From UBA2227 sp036677505 (GTDB lineage Bacteria; Bacillota_I; Bacilli_A; Erysipelotrichales; Erysipelotrichaceae), in the NCBI GenBank assembly GCA_036677505.1, contig JAVBWK010000010.1, positions 14,054-78,053 on the forward strand: 64,000 bases of DNA, given 5' to 3'. Within the stretch, counting starts at the first letter, position 1. Each line of letters starts with the position of its first letter. The translations under genes were made by a program, and so were the position numbers. The notes beneath the pieces were generated by a model, which worked only from the letters and a program-made list of their open reading frames with translations, made no database searches and had not been told where the DNA came from. Below, piece by piece: positions 34,542-42,623 of the stretch.

Positions 34542-35456
34542 TCACTGACGGATTTCTTTATTTTCCATCCATACATTTCGGATGTTTCTTTTTCTGATTT
34601 CAGATGCCCATTGTTCTTTGCGATCCTGTGTCGGTTCAGTGAAAAATTTCCAGTCATGGATCAGATGAAACTGCGGACTCTTTCGGAGTTTATGATAGGG
34701 CAGAAGATGTATCTCAAGTATATTATCGTATGTTTTGCTCAATTGGGCAAGCAGGTCAAAATATTCAGGATCGTCGTTGATGTCCGGGATCAGCGGGCAG
34801 CGCAAAATCACTGACTTCCCGGCTTTTTTTAACTGATTGAGCACACGATTGGGATCAAGTGTCTGGCGGATATATTTCTGATAAATGTCTTCATCTGATG
34901 CCTTGACATCAAGCAGATACAGATCGATCAGATCCAAGGTCTTATCAATCATATCTGCGGGATCATATCCGGAGATATCCAGGGTCAGATGAATTCCATG
35001 ATTTTTCAGTTTTCTGGCCAGTGTTTCGATAAAAGGCCACTGGTTCAAAGCTTCTCCGCCGGAGAATGTCACTCCGCCGCCGGACTCTTGATAGTAATCC
35101 ACATCTTTCAGGATCACCTTGAGTATCTCATCCGCATCCTTCTCTTCTCCGATGATTTGAAAGCAGCCTTGCGGGCAGACATCGGTTAAATCATAAGAGC
35201 GATCGTGAATGTCCATATCAACTTCTGCTTTGTTTTGTGAAATGGAGATGCCAACACCGCGAACATGATCAAGACATTTGGCACATCCGTCACAGCGGGT
35301 CGGATCATAGCTTAGCTGACGGTAAGAAGCAATCGATTCCGGATTGTGACACCAGGCACAACGCAATCCGCATCCTTTGAAAAAGACGGTCGTCCGGATG
35401 CCCGGTCCGTCATTGACAGAGAATCGCTGAATATCGAAAACCAGACCCTTAGTCAT
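34542..35456 (-). CDS. Glycyl radical enzyme activase (radical SAM), partner of the 761-residue enzyme
   Basis: A 304-residue radical SAM protein. The SAM cluster motif is Cys29-x3-Cys33-x2-Cys36 (CGLRCAWC) after the DGPGIRTTVFFKG segment. An inserted ferredoxin-like region holds CDGCAKC and a later CPQGC, as in activases of the PFL/glycerol-dehydratase group. GGGVTFSGGE near residues 126-135 binds SAM. It abstracts hydrogen from the glycine of the partner enzyme. ATG 35456 overlaps the end of the enzyme gene by 8 bases. Confidence 0.9.
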   Translation of the reverse strand: MTKGLVFDIQRFSVNDGPGIRTTVFFKGCGLRCAWCHNPESIASYRQLSYDPTRCDGCAKCLDHVRGVGISISQNKAEVDMDIHDRSYDLTDVCPQGCFQIIGEEKDADEILKVILKDVDYYQESGGGVTFSGGEALNQWPFIETLARKLKNHGIHLTLDISGYDPADMIDKTLDLIDLYLLDVKASDEDIYQKYIRQTLDPNRVLNQLKKAGKSVILRCPLIPDINDDPEYFDLLAQLSKTYDNILEIHLLPYHKLRKSPQFHLIHDWKFFTEPTQDRKEQWASEIRKRNIRNVWMENKEIRQ

Positions 35457-37734
35457 TGCAGGTTCTTTCAATGATTTCACGTTGGACGTCTTTATCGAGA
35501 TTGACAAAACGGGCACTGAACCCGCCGACCCGGACGATCAGATCTCGGTGACGCTCAGGATGATGGTAAGCATCGACCAGATCGGCCTGATTGACGATAT
35601 TGACCATCAGCTGCGGTCCGCCCTTCTTGAAATAGGTTTTAAATAATGCTTTGATCTTGACTCTTTCCTGATCGAACATGCGCTTGGAAAATTTGATATT
35701 CTGAACAGTTCCGGCATTGATGTCCGCCCGGATTTTTGCCAGTGAATTCAGCATGGCCGTCGGTCCGTTGATATCGGCTCCGCTTTGAGGGTTATTGGCA
35801 TTGGACATATACATCCCGGCAATCCGGCCATCGGGAGAACTGGCGGTTGCCCGGCCCCACTCGGTATTGACCTGATTATTGATCACAACGACCAGCCAGC
35901 TGTCCAAACCGACTTTCTCTGCCTGCATAGCCACGTGATTGCACGTAAATTCATGAAGCCATACAGCCAGCTGATCGACTTCATCGATGTCATTGCCGAA
36001 TTTCGGCAGATCGATCATTTTCTTTTGCAATGTGTGATGATCATCAAAATCATGAGCCAGCACATTCTGGAGTTGTGCCATCGTCAGTACTTTTTCATCA
36101 AACACGAGCTTTTTGATCGCATACAGCGAATCCGCAGCATTGATGTTTCCGTACATTTCATTGGTTCCGCCGCGATGGAACACACCGCCATCCAGCACCA
36201 TTTTACCGCGTCGGATGCAGTCATCGGTCAGAATGCTGGTGAAAATGAAGCCGACTTGTTCATTCATTACCTGATAGGAGTTCGCATGGGCTTGAGCACT
36301 GATTTCGATGTAATAAGTCAGAAGTTTCTGATACTGATCGAGAAATTCTTCAAATGTTGAAATTTCACTCATTTTCTTAAGAGGGAGCGCTCCGAATTTA
36401 TATCGGTAATCCCACTGATCCACTCCGTCATGAATCAGGATCGTCAGACTTTTTAGCAGATTGATACAGACATTCGGAGTGCCGATGCCTTTTCCCGAAA
36501 GCACAAACTCGCCACAGCCAAATGGCACATAATGCTGAGCCATCGTTTCATCGACGTGCATCGTATTCATGACGGCGGGGATATTGACATCATCATTGTA
36601 TAGGATGGGATAGGTGATGCCGGTAGAGATGCTGTCCATGGCCAGATCGTGGATTTCCGGGTCAGTGCCTTCATAGAAGCGAAGGGTAAACTGCGGTTCG
36701 ACCATTTGTGCGCGTTTGGTTACACGGATAGCAAGTTTACAGAAGACATCCGCATTCTTCTCGTTACGACGGCCTTTACCGCCGACGATGACCCGTCCGT
36801 TAACATTGGTCCGCTTGACCTCGATCAATCGCCATTGCGACTCGATCAGATCCATGGCCTGAGCCTCGGTCAATACCCCGGATTGAAGGTCGCTGACCAG
36901 GTAATCTCCCAGATAATCATCCATGCGACCGTAATTAACGACACCGGCCATCGAAGAGTATAACCAGGCCAGTTGCATGGCAGCCAGAAAGCTTGAAGGC
37001 TTATGATGACGGATTTCTTTGAGAGCTGAGTGCAGATGTTGATAGTGGTTCAGTTCTTTGTCATTCAAATCTTCGCTAAGCCTATTTTTTACCTCATCGA
37101 CATGATGATCGATCACCCGCTGTAACAGGTGCAGGGCTTCGATCATATTCTGATATTCTGATAAGGATGCCGGATTTTGCTTTTTCATGGATTCAATCAG
37201 AGAAATTAAACCGTCGATTCCGTAATCGAGCAGCTTGTTATAGTCCAGATACATGCCGCTGAAACGGGCTGTGATGATTACCGGGAAACGGACATCCACG
37301 AAGGGTCCCATGACATTTTCAAGTAAATTTGCTTGGTAGAAGATTTCGCGGGTGTCGTGTTGTTTCCAGTAGGTGACCAAATCATCGATGATCTGATGAT
37401 AGGATTCATCCAGACGGTCTTTCATCTTGGCGAGCTGATCGAAACGACAATAGTGACCCGGTGCTCCGACACTTGTTACTGAACCAAATCCGATAGGCAG
37501 GGCATCATATCGGCCGAGGATCAGATCATTTTTGTACATCGGACGAAACACCGCAGGGAACAGGACGTTGAGACAGGCAATTTCCCGTTCAAGTCTTTGA
37601 TCGACCGTAAACCTTTTGTGTGTTTCGGTGTATTTTACCATGATATCCAACTGCTCAAGATCTGTTTTATACAGCGGTTCCTTCGGTGCCACCGCAACAT
37701 TCTGCTCATTTTTTTTAAGTTTGCGTTCGATCAT
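35449..37734 (-). CDS. Glycyl radical enzyme of unknown substrate (GCGE active site)
   Basis: A 761-residue pyruvate-formate-lyase-like enzyme. The C-terminal radical motif RVGGFSARF puts the glycyl radical at Gly738. The active-site loop reads FGCGE with Cys407 and Glu409; PFL itself has a Cys-Cys pair, whereas dehydratases and lyases of the CutC/glycerol dehydratase type have GCVE. So it is not a true PFL, and the Gly between Cys and Glu sets it apart from common dehydratases. The gene leads an operon with its activase and a GntR/UTRA regulator, among sugar isomerases, hinting at a sugar or polyol dehydration. The ribosome binding site before ATG 37734 is AGAGGATT. Confidence 0.82.
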   Translation of the reverse strand: MIERKLKKNEQNVAVAPKEPLYKTDLEQLDIMVKYTETHKRFTVDQRLEREIACLNVLFPAVFRPMYKNDLILGRYDALPIGFGSVTSVGAPGHYCRFDQLAKMKDRLDESYHQIIDDLVTYWKQHDTREIFYQANLLENVMGPFVDVRFPVIITARFSGMYLDYNKLLDYGIDGLISLIESMKKQNPASLSEYQNMIEALHLLQRVIDHHVDEVKNRLSEDLNDKELNHYQHLHSALKEIRHHKPSSFLAAMQLAWLYSSMAGVVNYGRMDDYLGDYLVSDLQSGVLTEAQAMDLIESQWRLIEVKRTNVNGRVIVGGKGRRNEKNADVFCKLAIRVTKRAQMVEPQFTLRFYEGTDPEIHDLAMDSISTGITYPILYNDDVNIPAVMNTMHVDETMAQHYVPFGCGEFVLSGKGIGTPNVCINLLKSLTILIHDGVDQWDYRYKFGALPLKKMSEISTFEEFLDQYQKLLTYYIEISAQAHANSYQVMNEQVGFIFTSILTDDCIRRGKMVLDGGVFHRGGTNEMYGNINAADSLYAIKKLVFDEKVLTMAQLQNVLAHDFDDHHTLQKKMIDLPKFGNDIDEVDQLAVWLHEFTCNHVAMQAEKVGLDSWLVVVINNQVNTEWGRATASSPDGRIAGMYMSNANNPQSGADINGPTAMLNSLAKIRADINAGTVQNIKFSKRMFDQERVKIKALFKTYFKKGGPQLMVNIVNQADLVDAYHHPERHRDLIVRVGGFSARFVNLDKDVQREIIERTCND

Positions 37735-37760
37735 AATAATCCTCTTTTCTATACGATGAA

Positions 37761-37789
37761 ATTATAGGACGAACCATACATTCCGTCAA
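37761..37789 (-). promoter_or_regulatory. Near-consensus promoter of the GCGE enzyme operon
   Basis: On the minus strand TTGACG (37789-37784) and TATAAT (37766-37761) are exactly 17 bases apart; the start codon is about 27 bases past the -10. Confidence 0.75.
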
Positions 37790-37802
37790 TGAATACTTTC
37801 AC

Positions 37803-37818
37803 ATTTGTTAATACAAAT
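37803..37818. promoter_or_regulatory. GntR/HutC-type operator candidate
   Basis: ATTTGTTAATACAAAT: six-base arms ATTTGT/ACAAAT around TAAT. The GT-N4-AC core and T/A-rich flanks match HutC-subfamily sites. It lies 14 bases upstream of the -35 of the operon that encodes the GntR/UTRA regulator. Confidence 0.6.
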
Positions 37819-37894
37819 ATTTAAAATTATAAACATTCCTGGCAAATCGTGTTTTTTTATGATGATTTTTGATGAAATTAGGCGATCGTTGTCA

Positions 37895-37914
37895 GAAAAT
37901 GAAAGAAAATTGTG
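37895..37914. promoter_or_regulatory. GAAAATGAAA direct-repeat box, candidate DeoR-type site
   Basis: GAAAATGAAAGAAAAT (37895-37910) is identical over 16 bases to the box at 52829. It lies about 70 bases upstream of the -35 of the fusion ManA operon; two further ATGA cores at 37962 and 37972, 10 bases apart, run into that -35. Confidence 0.5.
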
Positions 37915-37981
37915 TTTAAACTTAAAAAACAGCGATTTTCTGCGACATAAATTGTCAAATTATGATAATTTATGAAAGTAT

Positions 37982-38009
37982 TTGCAACTAAAATTTTCTG
38001 TGCTATAAT
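37982..38009 (+). promoter_or_regulatory. Promoter of the fusion ManA-nanE-SIS operon
   Basis: TTGCAA (37982-37987), 16-base spacer, and TATAAT (38004-38009) preceded by TGC, an extended -10. The start codon follows 27 bases later. Confidence 0.7.
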
Positions 38010-38036
38010 GACTTTAGAATTAAACGGAGGGCTCTT

Positions 38037-39782
38037 ATGAGTGAAAATAAATACAGACCCAACCCGCTGATCGAGATACAATCAGTCACTTCCGGGATTG
38101 CTTCCGGTTTTGATGAAATTCGTAAAATAATTAAAAACGAACTGAGAGGCAAACGTTTCATAGCTGTCGAAACGTATCCCGGAACTTATAAATCTTCGTT
38201 GATTGAAGGGCTCAAACAAGAGTTTGACCATGTCTTCGATACTGATCAAGTCATGTTTTCAAATGAAAAACTCAATGACATCTTATATGATGATTTGACA
38301 GATGACCGGGTATTTGGCCGTCTGACACATAAAAAAATCGAGCATATTACTGATAATATCAAGTTTTCTGAGTTAGTGGAAAAGTTAAGCGAAACAAGCG
38401 GTAAAATCCTGTTGATCGGATTTGGTTCAAGCCGATTGGCAGAAGAAGCCTGCGTTATCTTTACAAGTGTTACGCGTTGGGAAATCCAGATGCGTTTCAG
38501 AAATAAGTCGATGGACAATTACAATGCCGGCAACTTCGGTGAAGATCCGCTGCGAATGTTTAAGCGGGGATACTTCGTTGACTGGCGGATTGCGGATAAC
38601 TATAAGGACTCCATATGGTCCAAAGTTGACTATGTGATGGATACTGATGTGACCGATCAGCCCAAACTATTGTCGAAAGAGCTTTTCATGAAAGCTTTGT
38701 ACGAAGTGGTTAACAAACCGTTCTCGATGGTCCCGTATTTCGATCCGGGGGTATGGGGCGGACAATGGATGAAAGAAAAATGCAATCTTAATCCGGATAA
38801 AACCAATTATGCCTGGTCGTTCAACGGTGTTCCGGAAGAGAATGCCTTGACCATACGAATTGGCGATCGCTATATGACTTTCCAAGCCATGGATGCGGTC
38901 ATGCGCTATCCGAGAGAGCTGATGGGCGAATTGAATGTTGCCCGCTTCGGAAGAGAATTCCCAATCCGATTTGACTTTTTGGACACGATGGAAGGCGGAC
39001 ATTTGTCCTTGCAAGTCCATCCGGTCACAGACTATATACAACGTCAGTTTGGCATGCATTATACCCAAGACGAATCCTATTACATTCTCGATGCCAAAGA
39101 AGATGCCCATGTCTATCTCGGTGTTAAAAACGGGGTAAAACTGGATGATCTGATGCACGATCTGCGCTTGGCAGATTCGGGTGAAAAGTTCTTTGATGAT
39201 GAAGTGTATATCAATAAGATTCCGGCAAAGAAACACGATCACTTTTTGATCCCGGCAGGAACGATCCATTGTTCCGGCCGCAACTCAATGGTCTTGGAAA
39301 TCAGTGCCACTCCGTATATCTTCACATTTAAAATGTGGGACTGGGGACGGTTGGGCATGGATGGCATGCCTCGTCCGGTCCACTTGGCTCATGCTGAGAA
39401 AGTGATCGATATCAAGCGTGATACCGATTGGGTTTATAATCAATTGGTCAACGATGTTACCCTGCTGAATGAAGAAGAAGATTTCAGGCAGGAGCGCACG
39501 GGTCTTCATGAATTGGAATTTATCGATACAGTGAGAACCTGGTTTACAAAACCGTTTGATCTGCCCATCGGACATACCGTCCACGAGCTGATGTTGGTGG
39601 AAGGTGAAAGAGCGACGATCAAGAGTAAGAAAAATGCTTTTGCTCCATTCGATATCTTTTATGCGGAATGCGTGATCATTCCGGCAACACTTGACGAAAT
39701 CACGGTCATACCGCACAATAACAGTAAACATGCTTTGATTCATGCATTTGTCAGAGGTACTAAGAAGACAAAAAAGAGATAA
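38037..39782 (+). CDS. Class I ManA with a kinase-like N-terminal extension (fusion)
   Basis: A 581-residue protein, nearly twice the usual ManA length. Residues from about 233 on are a class I phosphomannose isomerase: WGG 240-242, Gln326 and His328 (LQVHP), Glu346 (DESYY), His411 (GTIHC) and Glu421. The first about 215 residues resemble a P-loop nucleoside/sugar kinase fold, but the Walker A region reads TYPGTYKSS (46-54), lacking the usual Gly before Lys, so catalysis is doubtful. It may sense a sugar phosphate or aid oligomerisation. AACGGAGGG is upstream. It leads an operon with NanE, a SIS protein and a small membrane protein. Confidence 0.8.
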   Translation: MSENKYRPNPLIEIQSVTSGIASGFDEIRKIIKNELRGKRFIAVETYPGTYKSSLIEGLKQEFDHVFDTDQVMFSNEKLNDILYDDLTDDRVFGRLTHKKIEHITDNIKFSELVEKLSETSGKILLIGFGSSRLAEEACVIFTSVTRWEIQMRFRNKSMDNYNAGNFGEDPLRMFKRGYFVDWRIADNYKDSIWSKVDYVMDTDVTDQPKLLSKELFMKALYEVVNKPFSMVPYFDPGVWGGQWMKEKCNLNPDKTNYAWSFNGVPEENALTIRIGDRYMTFQAMDAVMRYPRELMGELNVARFGREFPIRFDFLDTMEGGHLSLQVHPVTDYIQRQFGMHYTQDESYYILDAKEDAHVYLGVKNGVKLDDLMHDLRLADSGEKFFDDEVYINKIPAKKHDHFLIPAGTIHCSGRNSMVLEISATPYIFTFKMWDWGRLGMDGMPRPVHLAHAEKVIDIKRDTDWVYNQLVNDVTLLNEEEDFRQERTGLHELEFIDTVRTWFTKPFDLPIGHTVHELMLVEGERATIKSKKNAFAPFDIFYAECVIIPATLDEITVIPHNNSKHALIHAFVRGTKKTKKR

Positions 39783-39797
39783 TTTCGGGGAACAGCG

Positions 39798-40502
39798 ATG
39801 AACATTGACGCTCTTAAGGAACAGCTCAAAGGAAAACTGATCGTATCGTGTCAGACCTTTGATGGTGAGCCGATTCACGGCGAGGGCATCGCTGTCAAGA
39901 TGGCGCAATGTGCCAAGTGGGCAGATGCGGCAGGCATTCGGGCAAATGAACCGAAGAATGTTGCCGATATCAAAGCGGCAGTCGGATTGCCGGTCATCGG
40001 CATATGGAAAGTCGTAAAACCGGAGTGTGATGTGTACATCACGCCGACCATGGATGCCGTGGATGCTTTGATTGAGGCAGGAAGCGATATCGTGGCTTTG
40101 GATGCGACCGACCGTATCTCGCATGATGGGCGTAAGGCGTATGAGCTGATTGCGGATATAAAGAAAAAATATCCGGATATGCCGGTCATGGCTGATATAT
40201 CAACCTTTGATGAAGGGGTCAATGCCATCGCTTGGGGAGCTGATTTCGTCGGCACGACCTTAAGCGGATATACGAAACATTCGATCAAAACGGATGGACC
40301 GAATTTCGAACTGATTGAGAAACTGTGCGAACGCTTTAAGAACAAAGTGATTGCGGAGGGCAAGATCAACTGTCCGCAAGAGGCGGTCCGTTGTATAGAG
40401 TTGGGGGCATTATGTGTCGTTGTCGGAGGTGCCATTACCCGTCCGCATCTGACAGCCCAACGGTTTGTTTCGTTTTTAAAGGAGGCACAAGTGAATGAAT
40501 GA
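39798..40502 (+). CDS. nanE: N-acetylmannosamine-6-phosphate 2-epimerase, copy 1
   Basis: A 234-residue TIM-barrel NanE. SCQTFDGEPI near residue 18, GIRANEP, DIVALDATDR, MADISTFDEG, GTTLSGYT and VVGGAITRP follow in family order; the catalytic Lys of KVVKP and Glu in IAEGKI are present. It converts ManNAc-6-P to GlcNAc-6-P, feeding NagA at 29178. It sits between the fusion ManA and a SIS isomerase, overlapping the latter by 8 bases. The start codon is preceded by only a modest GGGGAACAGCG. Confidence 0.88.
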   Translation: MNIDALKEQLKGKLIVSCQTFDGEPIHGEGIAVKMAQCAKWADAAGIRANEPKNVADIKAAVGLPVIGIWKVVKPECDVYITPTMDAVDALIEAGSDIVALDATDRISHDGRKAYELIADIKKKYPDMPVMADISTFDEGVNAIAWGADFVGTTLSGYTKHSIKTDGPNFELIEKLCERFKNKVIAEGKINCPQEAVRCIELGALCVVVGGAITRPHLTAQRFVSFLKEAQVNE

Positions 40503-41214
40503 TGTGAAGAACTATGTTCAATCAACGATTGACCAAATTTATAAAACACAAGTAACTAACATTGCTGAGGCCGCAAAACTGACGGCGGATGCATTTGAAA
40601 AGGGTCATAAAATATTTGTGACCGGCAGCGGACATTCCCATACGTTTTCGGAAGAACTGTATGGCCGGGCCGGAGGATTGGCTTTCTTTGTACCGATGCT
40701 GACCAGCGAGCTGACATTGGTGGAACATCCGACCAAAAGCACGTTTGTCGAACGTCTGCCGGGATATGCGGCGATTCTGTTTGAACTTTACGGATGCAAG
40801 AAGGATGATGTGATCCTGATTGCTTCTAATTCCGGAAGGAATGCCTATCCGGTTGAGATGGCTTTATTGGCAAAAGAGGCCGGACTGAAAGTCGTGGCAG
40901 TGACCAATGTGAAGCATTCGATGGCGACTGCATCCAGACATCCCAGTGGCAAGCGGCTGTTGGAACTGGCGGATGTTGTCATCGATAACTGTGGTGAGTT
41001 GGGCGATGCAGCCTACCATGTCGATGGTGTGGAAGCTGCGGTCGGACCTACTTCATCGGTGTCTAATGCGATCATCGCTTTGTTATATACAGTTGAAATT
41101 ACGCGTCTGTTACATCAGCGCGGTATCGAGCCTCCGGTATTTGTCAGTGCCAATGTTGATGGCGGATTTGAAAAGAATGAAAAATACATGCGGCAGTACG
41201 CCCGTCTGTATTAA
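40495..41214 (+). CDS. SIS-domain sugar isomerase, UPF0309 type (third member)
   Basis: A 239-residue SIS protein related to, but clearly diverged from, the copies at 24731 and 62671. TGSGHSHTF near residues 43-51, IASNSGRNAYP near 105-115 and VGPTSSVSNA near 184-193 mark the sugar-phosphate site. AAAGGAGG lies before ATG 40495. In an operon with nanE and a ManA fusion it likely acts on an amino-sugar phosphate. Confidence 0.8.
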   Translation: MNDVKNYVQSTIDQIYKTQVTNIAEAAKLTADAFEKGHKIFVTGSGHSHTFSEELYGRAGGLAFFVPMLTSELTLVEHPTKSTFVERLPGYAAILFELYGCKKDDVILIASNSGRNAYPVEMALLAKEAGLKVVAVTNVKHSMATASRHPSGKRLLELADVVIDNCGELGDAAYHVDGVEAAVGPTSSVSNAIIALLYTVEITRLLHQRGIEPPVFVSANVDGGFEKNEKYMRQYARLY

Positions 41215-41228
41215 CCGGGAGGGACGTT

Positions 41229-41558
41229 GTGACGCAGAAAAAAAGAGTAAATCCCCGAAAGACCGCCGGACGGCTTGTCATCGATACGTTTAAACAAGCG
41301 AAAGCCTTGGATGAAAAGTCGGCACAGCCGGCGGAAATATGCAAAGATTTACCGCTGTCGAGCACGGTCATCGCCTATACGATCACCAATATGATGGAAG
41401 ATGATATTTTGATCAAAACAGATGATAACCGGTTTTATTTCAGCCAGGAGAATTGGACGAAATTTGAGAAGCGGTTTAATCGGATTTATTGGATCTTGCT
41501 AGGGATTCCCATCGGGTTGACGATTCTGTTTATGATTCTCAATGCATTGATAAAATAA
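41229..41558 (+). CDS. Small membrane protein with winged-helix-like N-terminus, unknown
   Basis: A 109-residue protein with GTG start (41229) and GGGAGGG upstream. Residues about 25-75 look like a winged helix (AEICKDLPLSSTVIAYTITN, then a DDNRFYFS wing), and residues 86-106 are one membrane helix at the C-terminus. It could be a membrane-tethered DNA-binding or adaptor protein. I do not recognise a family; the HTH call is by eye. It is last in the fusion-ManA operon. Confidence 0.6.
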   Translation: MTQKKRVNPRKTAGRLVIDTFKQAKALDEKSAQPAEICKDLPLSSTVIAYTITNMMEDDILIKTDDNRFYFSQENWTKFEKRFNRIYWILLGIPIGLTILFMILNALIK

Positions 41559-41566
41559 CATTACAG

Positions 41567-41595
41567 TTGAGTTATCAGAGCGTTAGGGGTATTAT
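41567..41595 (+). promoter_or_regulatory. Promoter of the mannose-family PTS operon
   Basis: TTGAGT (41567-41572), 17-base spacer, TATTAT (41590-41595). It lies right after the preceding gene and just upstream of a cre box. Confidence 0.6.
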
Positions 41596-41605
41596 TTATG
41601 TATAG

Positions 41606-41621
41606 ATGTAAGCGATTACAA
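41606..41621 (+). promoter_or_regulatory. cre box (CcpA site) at the PTS operon start
   Basis: ATGTAAGCGATTACAA fits the CcpA consensus WTGNAANCGNWNNCW at every defined position and is nearly palindromic. It covers about +4 to +19 from the predicted transcription start, where CcpA-HPr(Ser-P) is known to block initiation or elongation. It implies glucose repression of this PTS. Confidence 0.7.
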
Positions 41622-41635
41622 GAAGGAGAATGCTC

Positions 41636-42064
41636 ATGAAATATGTGGTTATGGTAAGTCATGGTGAGTTTGCTCAAGGACTCCGTTCCGCCGTCAGAAT
41701 GATGACGGGAGAACGGGATGACATGTTCAGTGTTTCTTTAAAGGAGAACATGGGAACCAATGACTTTGCCGAAGAATTTAAAAAACTCACTGAGCCTTTT
41801 ACCGGTGAGGATGAGGTATTGCTGTTTAGCGATATCCTTAGCGGGTCCCCATTTACGACGTCACTCGATCTTCTCAATCAAAAGGGAATGTTGGGCAGAA
41901 CGATGGTTTTCACCGGCATGAACATGCCGATGGTACTTACAGCCGTTTTGATGAAGGATAATCTTGAGGGGGAAGAATTAAAGGAAGTTATCTTAAGTGA
42001 AGGCAGAATGGCTGTTACCTTCTTTGATATCAATGCTGTCAAAGAAGAAGAAGAAATCATATAG
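41636..42064 (+). CDS. PTS EIIA, mannose/fructose/sorbose family
   Basis: A 142-residue EIIA of the mannose family. The phosphorylated histidine is His9 in VMVSHGEFA, and LFSDILSGSPFTTSL near residues 61-75 is the conserved dimer and active-site segment. It takes phosphate from HPr and passes it to EIIB. AAGGAG favours ATG 41636 over ATG 41630. It opens an EIIA-B-C-D operon followed by a double-SIS sugar isomerase. Confidence 0.9.
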   Translation: MKYVVMVSHGEFAQGLRSAVRMMTGERDDMFSVSLKENMGTNDFAEEFKKLTEPFTGEDEVLLFSDILSGSPFTTSLDLLNQKGMLGRTMVFTGMNMPMVLTAVLMKDNLEGEELKEVILSEGRMAVTFFDINAVKEEEEII

Positions 42065-42076
42065 GAGGATAAACTA

Positions 42077-42571
42077 ATGGCAATTACATTTCTTCGCGTT
42101 GATGATCGTATCATTCACGGTCAGATTACTACCCGTTGGTCACAGGAGTATCCGTGTGACGCAATCGTTGCTGTTAATGATATGGCAGCTACCAATCCGG
42201 TATTAAAGGCGGCTTTCTTGTCGTCGATCAACAAACCTCTGTACATTTGGACGTATGCCGAATGGAAAGAAAAATGTGACAAGGTTCTGCAAAGCCAGAA
42301 GAATTATTTTTTGATAACAAAAGATCCCAAACTGATGTCAAAGATTTTGGTCGATGATAAATTTGATCCCGGCGTTCGGGAAGTATGTGTCGGTCCGGCC
42401 AATGACCGTCCGGGAGCTACGAAGCTGGGGAATAATCAGTCCTTAATGCAAGATGAGGCAGACGCATTCGAAAAGATTCATCAGGCAGGGTATAAGATTT
42501 TATTTGCATTGGTCAGGGAAGATGCCATCGGCTACTGGCCAAAATTCCGTGGATTGTTCGGGTACAAATAG
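42077..42571 (+). CDS. PTS EIIB, mannose/fructose/sorbose family
   Basis: A 164-residue EIIB. RVDDRIIHGQITTRW (residues 7-21) is the family signature, with phosphohistidine His14. It carries phosphate from EIIA to the incoming sugar. The C-terminal FRGLFGYK is also typical. AGGAGG is upstream of ATG 42077. A second short gap (52 bases) precedes the EIIC gene. Confidence 0.92.
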   Translation: MAITFLRVDDRIIHGQITTRWSQEYPCDAIVAVNDMAATNPVLKAAFLSSINKPLYIWTYAEWKEKCDKVLQSQKNYFLITKDPKLMSKILVDDKFDPGVREVCVGPANDRPGATKLGNNQSLMQDEADAFEKIHQAGYKILFALVREDAIGYWPKFRGLFGYK

Positions 42572-42623
42572 GAGTAGTTTGTAACCGTTCATCATAAAAA
42601 AACCTAAGGAAAGGGAGGATTTT

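Larger units (their letters stand above)
37735..38036. other. Divergent regulatory region between the GCGE glycyl radical enzyme and the fusion ManA gene
   Basis: About 300 bases with no gene. It contains a strong minus-strand promoter, a GntR-type inverted repeat, a GAAAATGAAA direct-repeat box and a strong plus-strand promoter, each listed separately. Confidence 0.7.

Noticed and set aside
35449..37734. Pyruvate formate-lyase (PflB)
   Set aside because: PflB needs adjacent Cys-Cys in the active site; this protein has Gly-Cys-Gly-Glu at the position.
39285..40124. Long antisense frame across the fusion ManA and nanE
   Set aside because: It spans two real genes and an operon junction, and has no ribosome binding site; a shadow frame.
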